Assembly (NCBI RefSeq): GCF_031458095.1
Contig: NZ_JAVDXU010000002.1
Coordinates: 1,240,001 to 1,304,000, forward strand
Direction: 5' to 3'
DNA from: Pelomonas saccharophila_A
GTDB taxonomy: Bacteria > Pseudomonadota > Gammaproteobacteria > Burkholderiales > Burkholderiaceae_C
DNA: 64,000 nucleotides
Shown here in pieces: positions 24,432-32,638 of the stretch (its first letter is position 1; each line of letters opens with the position of its first letter). A program made the position numbers and the translations under genes. Below the pieces are notes generated by a model. That model was not told the DNA's origin. It saw only the letters and a list, made by a program, of their open reading frames with translations, and searched no databases.

Positions 24432-25190
24432 ATGTCGAGCACGCAATCCCTCGTGGCCCTGATCAAGGCCGAGTTGAAGACGCGCGGCCTCAGCTATGCC
24501 GAGCTGGCGCGCGAGCTGGAGCTGTCGGAGTCCAGCGTCAAGCGCATGCTGGCGCCGGGGGGCGAGATGCCGCTGTCACGCGTGGACGAGATCTGCCGCG
24601 TGCTGGGCCTGGAGTTCGCCGAGCTGGCCGCGCGCCTCGTGCGCGAGACGCCGACCCAGCGCGAGCTCAGCCTGGAGCAGGAGAAGGCCGTCGTCGCCGA
24701 CCCCAAGCTGCTGCTGGTGGCCATCTGCTGCCTCAGCCAATGGCCGCTGGAGAACATGCTGACGCGCTATCGCATGTCCGAGGCCGAGATCGTCGCCGCC
24801 CTCGCCCAGCTGGACCGCCTGGGCGTCATCGAGCTGCGCCCGCACAACCGCTACAAGCTCAAAGTCGCCAAGACCCTGCGCTGGCGCCCGCAAGGGCCCG
24901 TCATGCAGTTCTTCCGTGAGCGCGTGATGGCCGACTTCTTTGCCGGCGGCTTCGACGGTGACGGTGAGCTGCTGACCCTGGTGCACGGCGAATTCGGCGC
25001 CGGCCACGCCCGCGAGTTGGCCGAGCGCCTGCAGCGCGCGGCCGACGATTTCGCGCGCCAGCATCTGTTGGACCAGAAGCTGCCGGCCTCGGAGAAGCGG
25101 CCCTACAGCGTCGTCATCGGCCTGAGGTCGTGGATCTTCGAGGCCTTCAGGGACCTGGAGAGACCCGGGCTGGGTCAGCGGAAGGGTTAG
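24432..25190 (+). CDS. XRE-family helix-turn-helix regulator with winged-helix C-terminal part
   Basis: This 252-residue protein has an N-terminal XRE helix-turn-helix (about 8-62; LSYAELARELELSESSVKRML). A linker follows, then a second region (QWPLENMLTRYRMSEAEIVAALAQLDRLGVIELRPHNRYKL) that reads like a winged helix. The C-terminal half contains FFRERVMADFFAG. This arrangement is common in uncharacterised proteobacterial regulators. I chose ATG 24432 because the longer frame has no similarity and covers the divergent promoter region. A strong hairpin follows its stop codon. Confidence 0.88.
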   Translation: MSSTQSLVALIKAELKTRGLSYAELARELELSESSVKRMLAPGGEMPLSRVDEICRVLGLEFAELAARLVRETPTQRELSLEQEKAVVADPKLLLVAICCLSQWPLENMLTRYRMSEAEIVAALAQLDRLGVIELRPHNRYKLKVAKTLRWRPQGPVMQFFRERVMADFFAGGFDGDGELLTLVHGEFGAGHARELAERLQRAADDFARQHLLDQKLPASEKRPYSVVIGLRSWIFEAFRDLERPGLGQRKG

Positions 25191-25206
25191 ATCGGCAGTG
25201 CGCGGG

Positions 25207-25261
25207 GGCCTGGCGGGCCGGCGGCTTTGCGCTGTAACAACGCAGCCGGCCTCGCCAGGCC
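25207..25261 (+). repeat. Large imperfect inverted repeat downstream of the XRE gene
   Basis: The left arm at 25207-25222 (GGCCTGGCGGGCCGGC) pairs with the right arm at 25245-25261 (GCCGGCCTCGCCAGGCC) with one bulged base, enclosing a 22-base loop that has its own short TGCG/CGCA pairing. It starts 17 bases after the XRE-gene stop. There is no T-run, so a classical terminator is unlikely. Placement is the same as for the six-copy repeat family, although the sequence is unrelated. The rest of the gap to 25364 shows no gene. Confidence 0.75.
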
Positions 25262-25364
25262 TTCGCCCGAAGGGTCATCCCTGGCCAACCACGACTTCGA
25301 GGTGCATCGAAACGGGTCGCCAGGGGATGCCGCGCTGTCGAGCTAGCCCTTTCGCTGGCCCTTC

Positions 25365-26048
25365 TCACCAGAACTCCCAACGCCCGGTCCAAATAACCCA
25401 GATGCCCAGCATGCCGTTGGTCACCGCATGCGCGATGACGGCCGTCCACAGCTTGCCGGTCTGGCGATAGAGCCAGGCGTAGGCCAGGCCGGCGACGACG
25501 GCGGCCAGCCACAGGGTGTGGGCCAGCGTGAAGACGAAGGTGGATACGACGACGGCCTTCATGCCCACCGCCTGCGGGTCCACCCGCTCGAAGGCGGGGT
25601 GCTGCACCCAGCGCATCAGGAAGCTGCGCCAGAACAGCTCCTCCATGACGGGAACGACCAGGGCGGCACCGAGGAGACGCAGCACGATCAGCGTCCAGAT
25701 CGGCTGGCCGGCACCGTCCAAGGGCACGAAGCTGGCCGTGGCCGTGCCGAGCTGCATCCAGGGGGCGTCGAGCTGGATCCAGACGGCGAAGACGGCAATG
25801 CCGACGACGACGGCCCAGCCGGTCTCGCGCGCCTCGGGCAGGTTCTGGCGCGCCAGCTCGCCATAGCCGCGCCAGTACCAGGCCAGCAAGCCGGCGACGA
25901 CGACGGCCTGGACGCCATAGATCCAGCGCGCATCCAGGCCCAAGTCGGCGGGCAGATAGCCGCGCAGGGCCAGCAGGGCCATGAAGACGAGGAAGGGAAT
26001 GCAACGGGCGAGGGCGGCGGGGCTGAGCGCGGGGGTGTCGGCAGGCAT
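25365..26048 (-). CDS. CPBP (CAAX-type) intramembrane protease, exosortase-associated type
   Basis: This 227-residue multi-span membrane protein has the Abi/CPBP motifs: EE at E136-E137 in PVMEELFWRSFLMRW, a later HTLW and HAVTNG. The family is a glutamyl-type intramembrane metalloprotease. The short length, AFERVDPQAVG insert and tryptophan-rich C-terminus (WTGRWEFW) recall the 'CAAX prenyl protease-related' subfamily found in exosortase/PEP-CTERM genomes. No exosortase gene or PEP-CTERM tail is visible in this window. No good ribosome site precedes the chosen ATG. Confidence 0.82.
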   Translation of the reverse strand: MPADTPALSPAALARCIPFLVFMALLALRGYLPADLGLDARWIYGVQAVVVAGLLAWYWRGYGELARQNLPEARETGWAVVVGIAVFAVWIQLDAPWMQLGTATASFVPLDGAGQPIWTLIVLRLLGAALVVPVMEELFWRSFLMRWVQHPAFERVDPQAVGMKAVVVSTFVFTLAHTLWLAAVVAGLAYAWLYRQTGKLWTAVIAHAVTNGMLGIWVIWTGRWEFW

Positions 26049-26126
26049 GTCGGAACCCAGCTTAGCCCGAGGTCACGGCAGACCGAGGCCTGCCGGCCCC
26101 CCAACCCTCAGGGGTCAGGGCAGGAA

Positions 26127-27695
26127 CTAGGGGCGCAGCAGGCCGTCCTTGAAGGCGGCGAAGACGCCGTTGGTCCAGCCAAAGCCGTCCTGGGTCTCGT
26201 ACTCGCCGCCGCCGCCGGGCTTGTCCTCGGCAACGTCGTACTTCTCCAGCAGCCGGCCGGTGGCGAGGTAGACGCGATGCACGCTGGCGCACCAGCGCGC
26301 GGCAATGTCGCGGGCCAGGGCGGTATGGCCGTAGCGCAGCAGGCCCTGGGCCGCCATCCATTGCAGCGGCGCCCAGCCGTTGGGGGCATCCCATTGCTGA
26401 CCCGTCGTCAGGGCGGTGGTCAGCAGGCCGTTGGTACCCAGCAGATGGCGCTGCACCTGAGCGGCCATGGCGTCGGCCTGGGCTTGCGTCGCGATGCCCA
26501 GGTACAGGGGCACGAGGGCGGCGGCCGTCAGCGGGCGCGGGTCGGTGGCGTCACGCCAGTTCAAGTCGGAGAAATGGCCCGCGTCGGCGCGCCAGAAGCG
26601 CGTCTGCAGCAGCAGGCGGCGGGCGGCGGCACGGGCCTCGAAGTCGCTAGCGGTGGCGGTGTCGCCGCTGCGGGCGGCGCCCAGCGCAATGGCGTTCTCC
26701 AGACCGGCCAGCAGCGCGTTCAGGTCGACGGGTGCCAGCGCTGTCGTCTCGATCGTCGCGATGTCGGCGGGGTCGGCGCACCAGCGGCCGGAGAAGTCCC
26801 AGCCACTCTCCGCGCCGGCGCGCAGGTCGCGCCAGACCTCGGTGGGCGTGCGACCCTTGGCCGCTTCTGCCGTCAGCACGTCCTCGCGCCAGCTCTCCTC
26901 GCGCGGCGTGCAGCGGTCGTCCCAATAGCGGTTCAACAGGGCGCCCTCAGGCGTGCTCACGACACGGCGATGGGCCTGGCCGGGTGCCAGCGTGGCCTCG
27001 CCGGCCATCCAGAAGGCGTGCTCGGCCTGCAACGACTGCAGATGGGCTGCGAAGCCGGCCGCCGGGTCGTCCGCATGCAGCAGCTCGACCATGCGGAAGA
27101 AGAAGGGCGGCTGGGAGCGGCTCAGCATGTAGCTGCGGCTGCTGTTGGGGATGAAGCCATGGGTCGCGATCAGGTGGGCGAAGTTGGCGAGCATGTGCTC
27201 GGCCAGGTCACGCCGGCCATCGGCCACCAAGCCGAGCATCGTGAAATAGCTGTCCCAGTAATACAGCTCGCGGAAGCGCCCGCCGGGCACGACATAGGGC
27301 CGGGGCAGGGCCAGCAGGCTTTCGCCTTCCTGGGCCTGGGCGTGTTCGCGCACCAGCAGTGGCCACAGCGCGCGGATGTGCTCGCGGATGCCCAGGCGCG
27401 GGCCGACGGCGGCGTCGTGGCCGGGCAGCTCGAAATGGGCATGCACGAAGTCGGACAGCGAGAAGCCGGGCAGGCGGCGCTCGGCTTCGAAGCGGGCGCG
27501 GATCAGCGAGGGCACGGTCTTGGGCCGGGCGTCGACAAAGCTCTTGCCGTCGCCGAAGACGCGCGTCATCTGCACGGCGACAAAGAGTTCGCCATAGAGC
27601 TCATGGGGCGTGGCAGCCGCGGTATGGGCGGGGGCGACGGCGTGGACGGGCGCGGTGGCGAGCAGGTCGCCGGGGCGCTGGGAACGGGAGGTCAT
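26127..27695 (-). CDS. treF: Cytoplasmic trehalase (GH37)
   Basis: This 522-residue glycoside hydrolase family 37 enzyme hydrolyses alpha,alpha-trehalose to two glucoses. Both family signatures are present: PGGRFRELYYWDSY and QWDAPNGWAP. The expected catalytic acid lies in GWDFSGRW and the base in the glycine-rich GGGGEYETQDGFGW. There is no signal peptide, so it acts in the cytoplasm, which fits its coupling to a permease: its ATG overlaps the stop of the MFS gene (ATGA). It is the last gene of an outer-membrane-receptor/permease/hydrolase operon. Confidence 0.95.
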   Translation of the reverse strand: MTSRSQRPGDLLATAPVHAVAPAHTAAATPHELYGELFVAVQMTRVFGDGKSFVDARPKTVPSLIRARFEAERRLPGFSLSDFVHAHFELPGHDAAVGPRLGIREHIRALWPLLVREHAQAQEGESLLALPRPYVVPGGRFRELYYWDSYFTMLGLVADGRRDLAEHMLANFAHLIATHGFIPNSSRSYMLSRSQPPFFFRMVELLHADDPAAGFAAHLQSLQAEHAFWMAGEATLAPGQAHRRVVSTPEGALLNRYWDDRCTPREESWREDVLTAEAAKGRTPTEVWRDLRAGAESGWDFSGRWCADPADIATIETTALAPVDLNALLAGLENAIALGAARSGDTATASDFEARAAARRLLLQTRFWRADAGHFSDLNWRDATDPRPLTAAALVPLYLGIATQAQADAMAAQVQRHLLGTNGLLTTALTTGQQWDAPNGWAPLQWMAAQGLLRYGHTALARDIAARWCASVHRVYLATGRLLEKYDVAEDKPGGGGEYETQDGFGWTNGVFAAFKDGLLRP

Positions 27696-28981
27696 GACGA
27701 TGCGAGATGCCGGCGCAGCCGGGTGAGCGAGACCGCCAGCGCCGCGACGGGCACCAGCAGCAGGCCGAAGGCAGTGGTGCCGTCGAAGGCGACGAAGAGG
27801 CGGCCGGTGATGAAGCTGCCCAAAGTTCCGCCGAGGGCCGAGAAGACGACGATGAGGCCGGTCATGGCCGCGTGCTGGCGCTGCGGCAGCGCGCTCAGCA
27901 TGGCGGAGTTGATGGCCGGGTAGATGGGAGCGAGCAGCAGGCCGGTCAGCGGCAGCAGATAGGCCGCGGGCGGGGCGTTGAGCCAGCCGACGTCACCGGT
28001 CAGCGGCTGCGCGCCCTTGGCCATGGGCAGGGCCACGAGGATCAGGCAGGCGATGCCGACCAGGCAGGCAATGACGACGGCAAACCAGCCCAGGCGGCCG
28101 ATGACGGCGGCACTGGTCAACCGGCCGAGTGCCGTCGTCGCCGGCATGATGACCGCGAGGCCCACGCTCATCGCGGTGGGCACATGCAGCACTTCGTTGT
28201 TGAAGCTGGGCAGCCAGGTCGAGATGCCCTGCTCGATCAGCACGTACAGGAAGGCCGACAGCAGGAAGACCACGACCAGGGCCAGCTTCAGCAGCGGCGC
28301 CATCGCGACGAGGTCTTCGCGCAGCGTCGTGTTGGGCGACTGGATGGGGCCCTCGTCCAGCGGGCTGAACAGCAGCAGCGCAAAGGCGCCGGCGGCCAGC
28401 GCGGCGAGCAGGTTGTAGACCTGCAGCCAGCCCTTGCCTTCGGCATGTGCCGCCTGGCTGAACAGCAAAAAGCCGCCCAGCACGCCGACCATGAAGAGGC
28501 CTTCAAGCAGGTTGGTGAAGCGCGCATGGCCGGCGCGGTCCTGGGTGACCAGGCCGATCATGGAATAGGCCGAGACCTTGACCAGGGCGAAGCCCGCGCC
28601 GAGGGTGCAAAACAGCAGCTTGATGGCCCAGAAGGCCGACAGCACCGGCATGGCGAGACACGCCGCGCCAACGCCCGCCAAGGCCAGCAGCATGGACTTC
28701 TTCAGCCCGAGGCGCGGCAGCAGCGAGGCGACGAGGAAGGACGTCAGCGCGATGGGCAGGTCCTTCCACGCGTCCAGCAGCGCGGCCTCGGCGCGCGGCA
28801 CGCCCAGGGTCTGCACGACCAGCAGATTGACCGCGCCGACGCTGTTCAGCAGGGCGCCGAACAGCATATAGGTCAGGATGATGGCGAGCCGGATGCGCAG
28901 GCCACCGCTCGACAGGGGCACCGCCGGGAGGGTTGAAGGTTGTGTCATGTCGAGGGCAGCTTGGAGTTCAGGCGTCGCCAT
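27692..28981 (-). CDS. MFS permease of the trehalose-type operon
   Basis: This 429-residue, 12-helix major facilitator protein has a loop with the typical LPRLGLKKSM motif after helix 2 and a central cytoplasmic loop (DEGPIQSPNTTLRED). By position it should carry the disaccharide, probably trehalose, across the inner membrane to the trehalase whose start codon overlaps its stop. I chose ATG 28981 because GAGG lies 7-8 bases upstream; an internal ATG at 28948 (MTQPS) is the alternative. It begins 13 bases after the TonB receptor gene. Confidence 0.9.
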   Translation of the reverse strand: MATPELQAALDMTQPSTLPAVPLSSGGLRIRLAIILTYMLFGALLNSVGAVNLLVVQTLGVPRAEAALLDAWKDLPIALTSFLVASLLPRLGLKKSMLLALAGVGAACLAMPVLSAFWAIKLLFCTLGAGFALVKVSAYSMIGLVTQDRAGHARFTNLLEGLFMVGVLGGFLLFSQAAHAEGKGWLQVYNLLAALAAGAFALLLFSPLDEGPIQSPNTTLREDLVAMAPLLKLALVVVFLLSAFLYVLIEQGISTWLPSFNNEVLHVPTAMSVGLAVIMPATTALGRLTSAAVIGRLGWFAVVIACLVGIACLILVALPMAKGAQPLTGDVGWLNAPPAAYLLPLTGLLLAPIYPAINSAMLSALPQRQHAAMTGLIVVFSALGGTLGSFITGRLFVAFDGTTAFGLLLVPVAALAVSLTRLRRHLASS

Positions 28982-28993
28982 CTTGGCGCCTCG

Positions 28994-31534
28994 TCAGAAC
29001 TGGAAGCCGACGCTCAGCTCATAGGCCCGGCCAAACAGCGGCCGCGCGAGGAAGACGCCGTCCTGGCCGGCGGCCTGACCCGGCACGCGGAAGTTGCCTT
29101 CCGTCAGGCCGATCTTGTTGGTCAGGTTGGTGCCGGTCAGGCGCACTTCCAGGCCGTTATCCATGGAGAACACGGCGCCCGCATCAATCGTCCGGTAGGC
29201 CGGCAGCTTCAGCGTGTTGGTCTGGTCGGCAAAGCGCTCGCCGACGTGGCTGAAGGTGGCGAAGGTGCGCAGCTGGCCAAAGCCGGTCTGGGTCTGCCAG
29301 CTCGGCGTCAGGCGGGCCTGGAACTTCGGTGCGCGCTCAACGCGGTTGCCGGTGAACTGCTGGAAGTCCTTGTACTTGGCGTCCTGGAAGTTGCCGGTGG
29401 CGGCGATCTCGAAGCCATAGCCCGGGCGCAGGGCCAGCTCGAACTCCAGGCCGGTGGCCTTGCTGTTGGGGCGCAGCACGACGTTGCCGGCATTGGTGAA
29501 CTGCTGGGTCTGGGAGTTGGTCAGCTTGTTCTGGTAGGCCGTCAGGAAGGCGCTGTAGAGCTTGGTGGCGGTCTTCAGGCCGATCTCGAACTGGGTGATG
29601 TCCTCGACAGAGTCCTTGCTCTCGTTGGCGCCACGGCCGCGCAGCACGTCGAAGTCGGGCAGGCGGTGGCCCTTGTTGACGCGCACGAAAGCGCTGAACT
29701 CACGCGTGAAGGCGTAGTTGGCGCCGCCGGTGAAGGAGCTGCGGCTGAGCTTGCTGTCGATCAGCGTGTTGCTGCCGTTGAAGTAGGACAGGTTGTTGTT
29801 GTAGATCGTCGTCGGGTCGGCATCGAGGTCGCCGTTGCTGACGTTGGCAATCGTGCCGGTGATGCGCTGGGTCTCGCGGCGGGCGCCGAGGTCCACGCGC
29901 AGCTCCTTGGTCAGCTGCCACTCGTCGGCGACGAAGAAGGCGCGGGTGTTGCCGCTGTAGCTCGCATCGAGATCGAAGGAGAAGGGCGGCGTGACATAGC
30001 CGTTGCGCGAGGCCTTGACGCCGTTGTCCAGCACCACGTCGACGAGGCGGGCGTGGGACTGCACCGTCATCAATTGGGCCTGGCCCAGGGTCCAGACGTC
30101 ATGCGAGCTGTAGCCGGCCAGGTACAGGCCCAGGGTCAGGTTGTTGCCCGGCGCGATCTCGCGCGAGATGCGGGTCTCGTTGCTGGTCGAGCGCAGCGCC
30201 TTGTCCACGGCCCACATGCCGTTGACGATGACGGGCGTGCTGCCGGCGACCGTGCCGCCGCCATTGGTGAAGGTGGCGCTGCCGGTGGTGGCGGCGCGGC
30301 CGGCGGCGGCCACGACAGCTGCGTCGGCATTGGCGGCCGTGACCTGCGAAGTGATGTAGCTGGACAGGGTCTGCGGGTTGGCGCCGGAGAAGAGGGCGTA
30401 GGTTGGCGTGTCGCCGGTGGTGTGGCTGAGCTTGTTGGTCAGCGTCCAGTCACCCAGCTTGGTGTCGAGGTTGGCGCCATAGGTCTGCACATCGGCGCCG
30501 CGGCCGTCGGCCAGGTCCTTGGTGACCGTGCCGCGCTGGATCTCGGGCTTGCCATTGGGCAGGGTGCGGCCGGTGGCGCGGCCGGTCTCCAGCACGATAT
30601 TGCGCAGCTCGTTGCCGTAGAAATAGTCCTTCAGCGCATTGAAGCCGGGGTAGCTGGACGCGCTCTTGCCGTCGGCCGAGCCGACCACCGGAATGGCCGT
30701 GAAGAAGGCGTTGCGGTCGCGCAGCGCGCGGGCATAGAGCTGCAGGCTGCCGGTGTCGAGCTTGCGGCTCAGCACCACGCTGGCCTGGCCGCCGCTGTCG
30801 GCAGGGAACTGGGTGTCGCGCACGCCGTCGCTCTCGCGCCAGAAGCCGCCGACCATGATGTTCCACTGGTCGCTGAGCTTGCCGGCATAGACGCCGTCGA
30901 CGCGCTTGAGGTTGCCGGTTCCCGTCGTCACGCGCAGGCCGGCCTCGGGATTGCGGCCGTCCTTCTGGATGAAGTTGACCGTCACGCCGGGCTGGCCGCT
31001 GCCGAAGATGGGGCTGGGGCCGCCGCGCAGCACTTCCATGCGGTCGATGGTGTCGTCCAGGCGGAACAGCTGGGAATGCTCGAAGAAGCTCAGCGTGGGC
31101 AGGTGGTACAGCGGCGCGCCATTGAGCTGGAAGGTCGAGTAGGGGCCGTCGCCGGGCGTCGGGAAGCCGCGCACGCGGATGTTGGCGCCGGCCTGGCCGC
31201 CGGAGGTCTCGACGAAGACGCCGGGCACGGTCTTCAGGATGTCGGCCGTGCTGGTGGGCGCGGCCTGCTTGATCTGCTCTTCGGTGGCGGTCGTGATCGA
31301 GAAGCCGGCTTCCAGCTTGCGCACGCCTTCGCGGCGCGCCGTGCCGGTGACGACGACGGCTTCGAGTTCCTTGACTTCGGGCGCTTCTGCGGCAGGTTTT
31401 GCGGCGGGCTTGGCGCCAGGGCTGGCCTCCTGGGCGAAGGCGCTGCCGCACAGCACGGCGGCGGCCAGGGCGATCAGCTGCGGGCGGAAGAAGGAGCGGG
31501 CGCCGGCGCGCGGCGCGGCATGGGGCTTGTACAT
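28994..31534 (-). CDS. TonB-dependent outer membrane receptor (trehalose-type locus)
   Basis: This 846-residue protein has a signal peptide ending CGSAFA-QEA, then an alanine/proline spacer. The plug domain (about 60-170) contains TSTADILKTVPGVFVETSGGQAG and the IRVRGF motif, and a 22-strand-type barrel ends GRAYELSVGFQF with the C-terminal phenylalanine. TonB receptors paired with MFS permeases and glycoside hydrolases import oligosaccharides. Being first in the operon with a GH37 trehalase suggests trehalose or a trehalose-containing compound as ligand. The true start is the ATG at 31534; the much longer open frame is spurious. Operator-like palindromes lie upstream. Confidence 0.93.
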   Translation of the reverse strand: MYKPHAAPRAGARSFFRPQLIALAAAVLCGSAFAQEASPGAKPAAKPAAEAPEVKELEAVVVTGTARREGVRKLEAGFSITTATEEQIKQAAPTSTADILKTVPGVFVETSGGQAGANIRVRGFPTPGDGPYSTFQLNGAPLYHLPTLSFFEHSQLFRLDDTIDRMEVLRGGPSPIFGSGQPGVTVNFIQKDGRNPEAGLRVTTGTGNLKRVDGVYAGKLSDQWNIMVGGFWRESDGVRDTQFPADSGGQASVVLSRKLDTGSLQLYARALRDRNAFFTAIPVVGSADGKSASSYPGFNALKDYFYGNELRNIVLETGRATGRTLPNGKPEIQRGTVTKDLADGRGADVQTYGANLDTKLGDWTLTNKLSHTTGDTPTYALFSGANPQTLSSYITSQVTAANADAAVVAAAGRAATTGSATFTNGGGTVAGSTPVIVNGMWAVDKALRSTSNETRISREIAPGNNLTLGLYLAGYSSHDVWTLGQAQLMTVQSHARLVDVVLDNGVKASRNGYVTPPFSFDLDASYSGNTRAFFVADEWQLTKELRVDLGARRETQRITGTIANVSNGDLDADPTTIYNNNLSYFNGSNTLIDSKLSRSSFTGGANYAFTREFSAFVRVNKGHRLPDFDVLRGRGANESKDSVEDITQFEIGLKTATKLYSAFLTAYQNKLTNSQTQQFTNAGNVVLRPNSKATGLEFELALRPGYGFEIAATGNFQDAKYKDFQQFTGNRVERAPKFQARLTPSWQTQTGFGQLRTFATFSHVGERFADQTNTLKLPAYRTIDAGAVFSMDNGLEVRLTGTNLTNKIGLTEGNFRVPGQAAGQDGVFLARPLFGRAYELSVGFQF

Positions 31535-31552
31535 CTGTGGGTCTCCAATGGT

Positions 31553-31683
31553 TGTTATCGATCCCGAAAGCCGGCGCGGCCGTCGCCACTTTCGATGGAC
31601 TGGACTTTGAGGGCAAATGTTATCGATGTCATCTGGGTTTTTACCAATGTGGTTGATCGTTGACATCGATGACATCGATTGCG
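31553..31683 (-). promoter_or_regulatory. Cluster of LacI-type operator-like palindromes (ATCGAT cores)
   Basis: Four sites of form TGnnATCGATnnCA, or close to it, lie upstream of the TonB receptor gene. TGTTATCGATCCCG at 31553-31566 is only a half-match. TGTTATCGATGTCA at 31618-31631 and TGACATCGATGACA at 31661-31674 are near-perfect palindromes. TGACATCGATTGCG at 31670-31683 overlaps the third. Central-CG palindromes of this type are typical targets of LacI-family sugar repressors. No LacI gene is in the window, so the regulator must be encoded elsewhere. Confidence 0.65.
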
Positions 31684-31753
31684 GTTCTAGGGGGTTGAAG
31701 GTTTTCGGCGCACCGGCTTGCCCGCCGGGGGCAAACCCCGACAATCCGCGCCC

Positions 31754-32515
31754 ATGAGCACCCATGACCTCACCGACGCCGAGTTCGCCGAACTCGACGA
31801 ACTCCTTGCCGCCACGCCCGAGCCCCTGCAGCCGTTGGACGCCTCCATGCTGGACGGCTATCTCTGCGGCGTCATCGTGCAGCCCCGCCTCATCGAGGCC
31901 GACGAGTGGCTGCCCAATATCTTTGACTACGACGGCGGCCTGCTGCCCGAGACGGTGGATGCCGGCTGGCTGGACAAGCTGACCCAGCTCGTCGAGCGCC
32001 GCCACGCCGCGCTGAACCGTGGTCTCGTCGAGGACGGCTGGTTCGACCCCGTCATCCTGGAAGTGGACGAAGAGCAGGCGCCCGAGCCCCTGCCCGAGGA
32101 TGCGACCGAAGAGGAACGCTCGGCCCGCGCCAGCTACGACGCCCTCGGCCCCATCTCGCGCGCCCTGATGCCCTGGGTGGCCGGCTTCCAGCATGCGGCC
32201 CTGTGCTTCCCCGAGCTGGCCGACATGCCCAACGAGGACGTCAGCGCCGCGATGGCCCGCCTGTACCGTCATCTGCCGGCCGAGACGCCCGAGGAAAAGG
32301 AAGTCGTCGCGACGCTGAACCGCGAGCATCCGCTCAAGGATCTGGACGACGCCATCGAGGAGCTCGTCGTCACGGTGGCCGACCTGGCCGACCTGACGGA
32401 GGCCGAGCGCTATCGCGTCGAGACCATCAAGCGCGACACGCCCAAGGTGGGGCGCAACGACCCTTGCCCTTGCGGATCGGGGCGCAAGTACAAGGTCTGT
32501 CACGGTTCCAACTGA
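31754..32515 (+). CDS. YecA/UPF0149 family protein with SEC-C zinc motif
   Basis: This 253-residue acidic protein has a UPF0149/YecA domain (DASMLDGYLCGVIVQP early, then WVAGFQHAALCFPEL) and a C-terminal SEC-C motif, GRNDPCPCGSGRKYKVCHG. The cysteines and histidine of that motif bind zinc, as in the SecA tail, and probably dock on the ribosome or SecB-like partners. ATG 31754 is preceded by a short spacer; the frame upstream to 31718 is not family-like. It is divergent from the TonB receptor operon and is unlikely to be related to sugar uptake. Confidence 0.88.
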   Translation: MSTHDLTDAEFAELDELLAATPEPLQPLDASMLDGYLCGVIVQPRLIEADEWLPNIFDYDGGLLPETVDAGWLDKLTQLVERRHAALNRGLVEDGWFDPVILEVDEEQAPEPLPEDATEEERSARASYDALGPISRALMPWVAGFQHAALCFPELADMPNEDVSAAMARLYRHLPAETPEEKEVVATLNREHPLKDLDDAIEELVVTVADLADLTEAERYRVETIKRDTPKVGRNDPCPCGSGRKYKVCHGSN

Positions 32516-32522
32516 CGACACC

Positions 32523-32630
32523 AGCCCACCCCCTACGCGCTGCGCGCGCCCCCTCAAGGGGGCACTCCCAGCCGACCGGCAGAGCCGGATCAGCGGGAGT
32601 CGCTGGATGGGGCCCGGCGCTTTGCGCGGA
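32523..32630 (+). repeat. Intergenic hairpin-bearing 3' element downstream of the YecA-family gene
   Basis: The gap between the YecA-family stop and the next gene is GC-rich and non-coding. It contains a perfect hairpin GCCCCC-TCAA-GGGGGC (32548-32563) and a block GGGGCCCGGCGCTTTGCGCGG (about 32609-32629) that recalls the GCGGCCCGGCGCTCGG block of the six-copy family. It may be a divergent relative or another common Burkholderiales intergenic repeat. It lies directly after a stop codon and in the same orientation. Confidence 0.5.
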
Positions 32631-32638
32631 CCGCTAAC

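Noticed and set aside
22967..24466. Minus-strand extension upstream of the YiaAB gene
   Set aside because: Shadow of the amidohydrolase gene in another frame, arginine- and alanine-rich without motifs.
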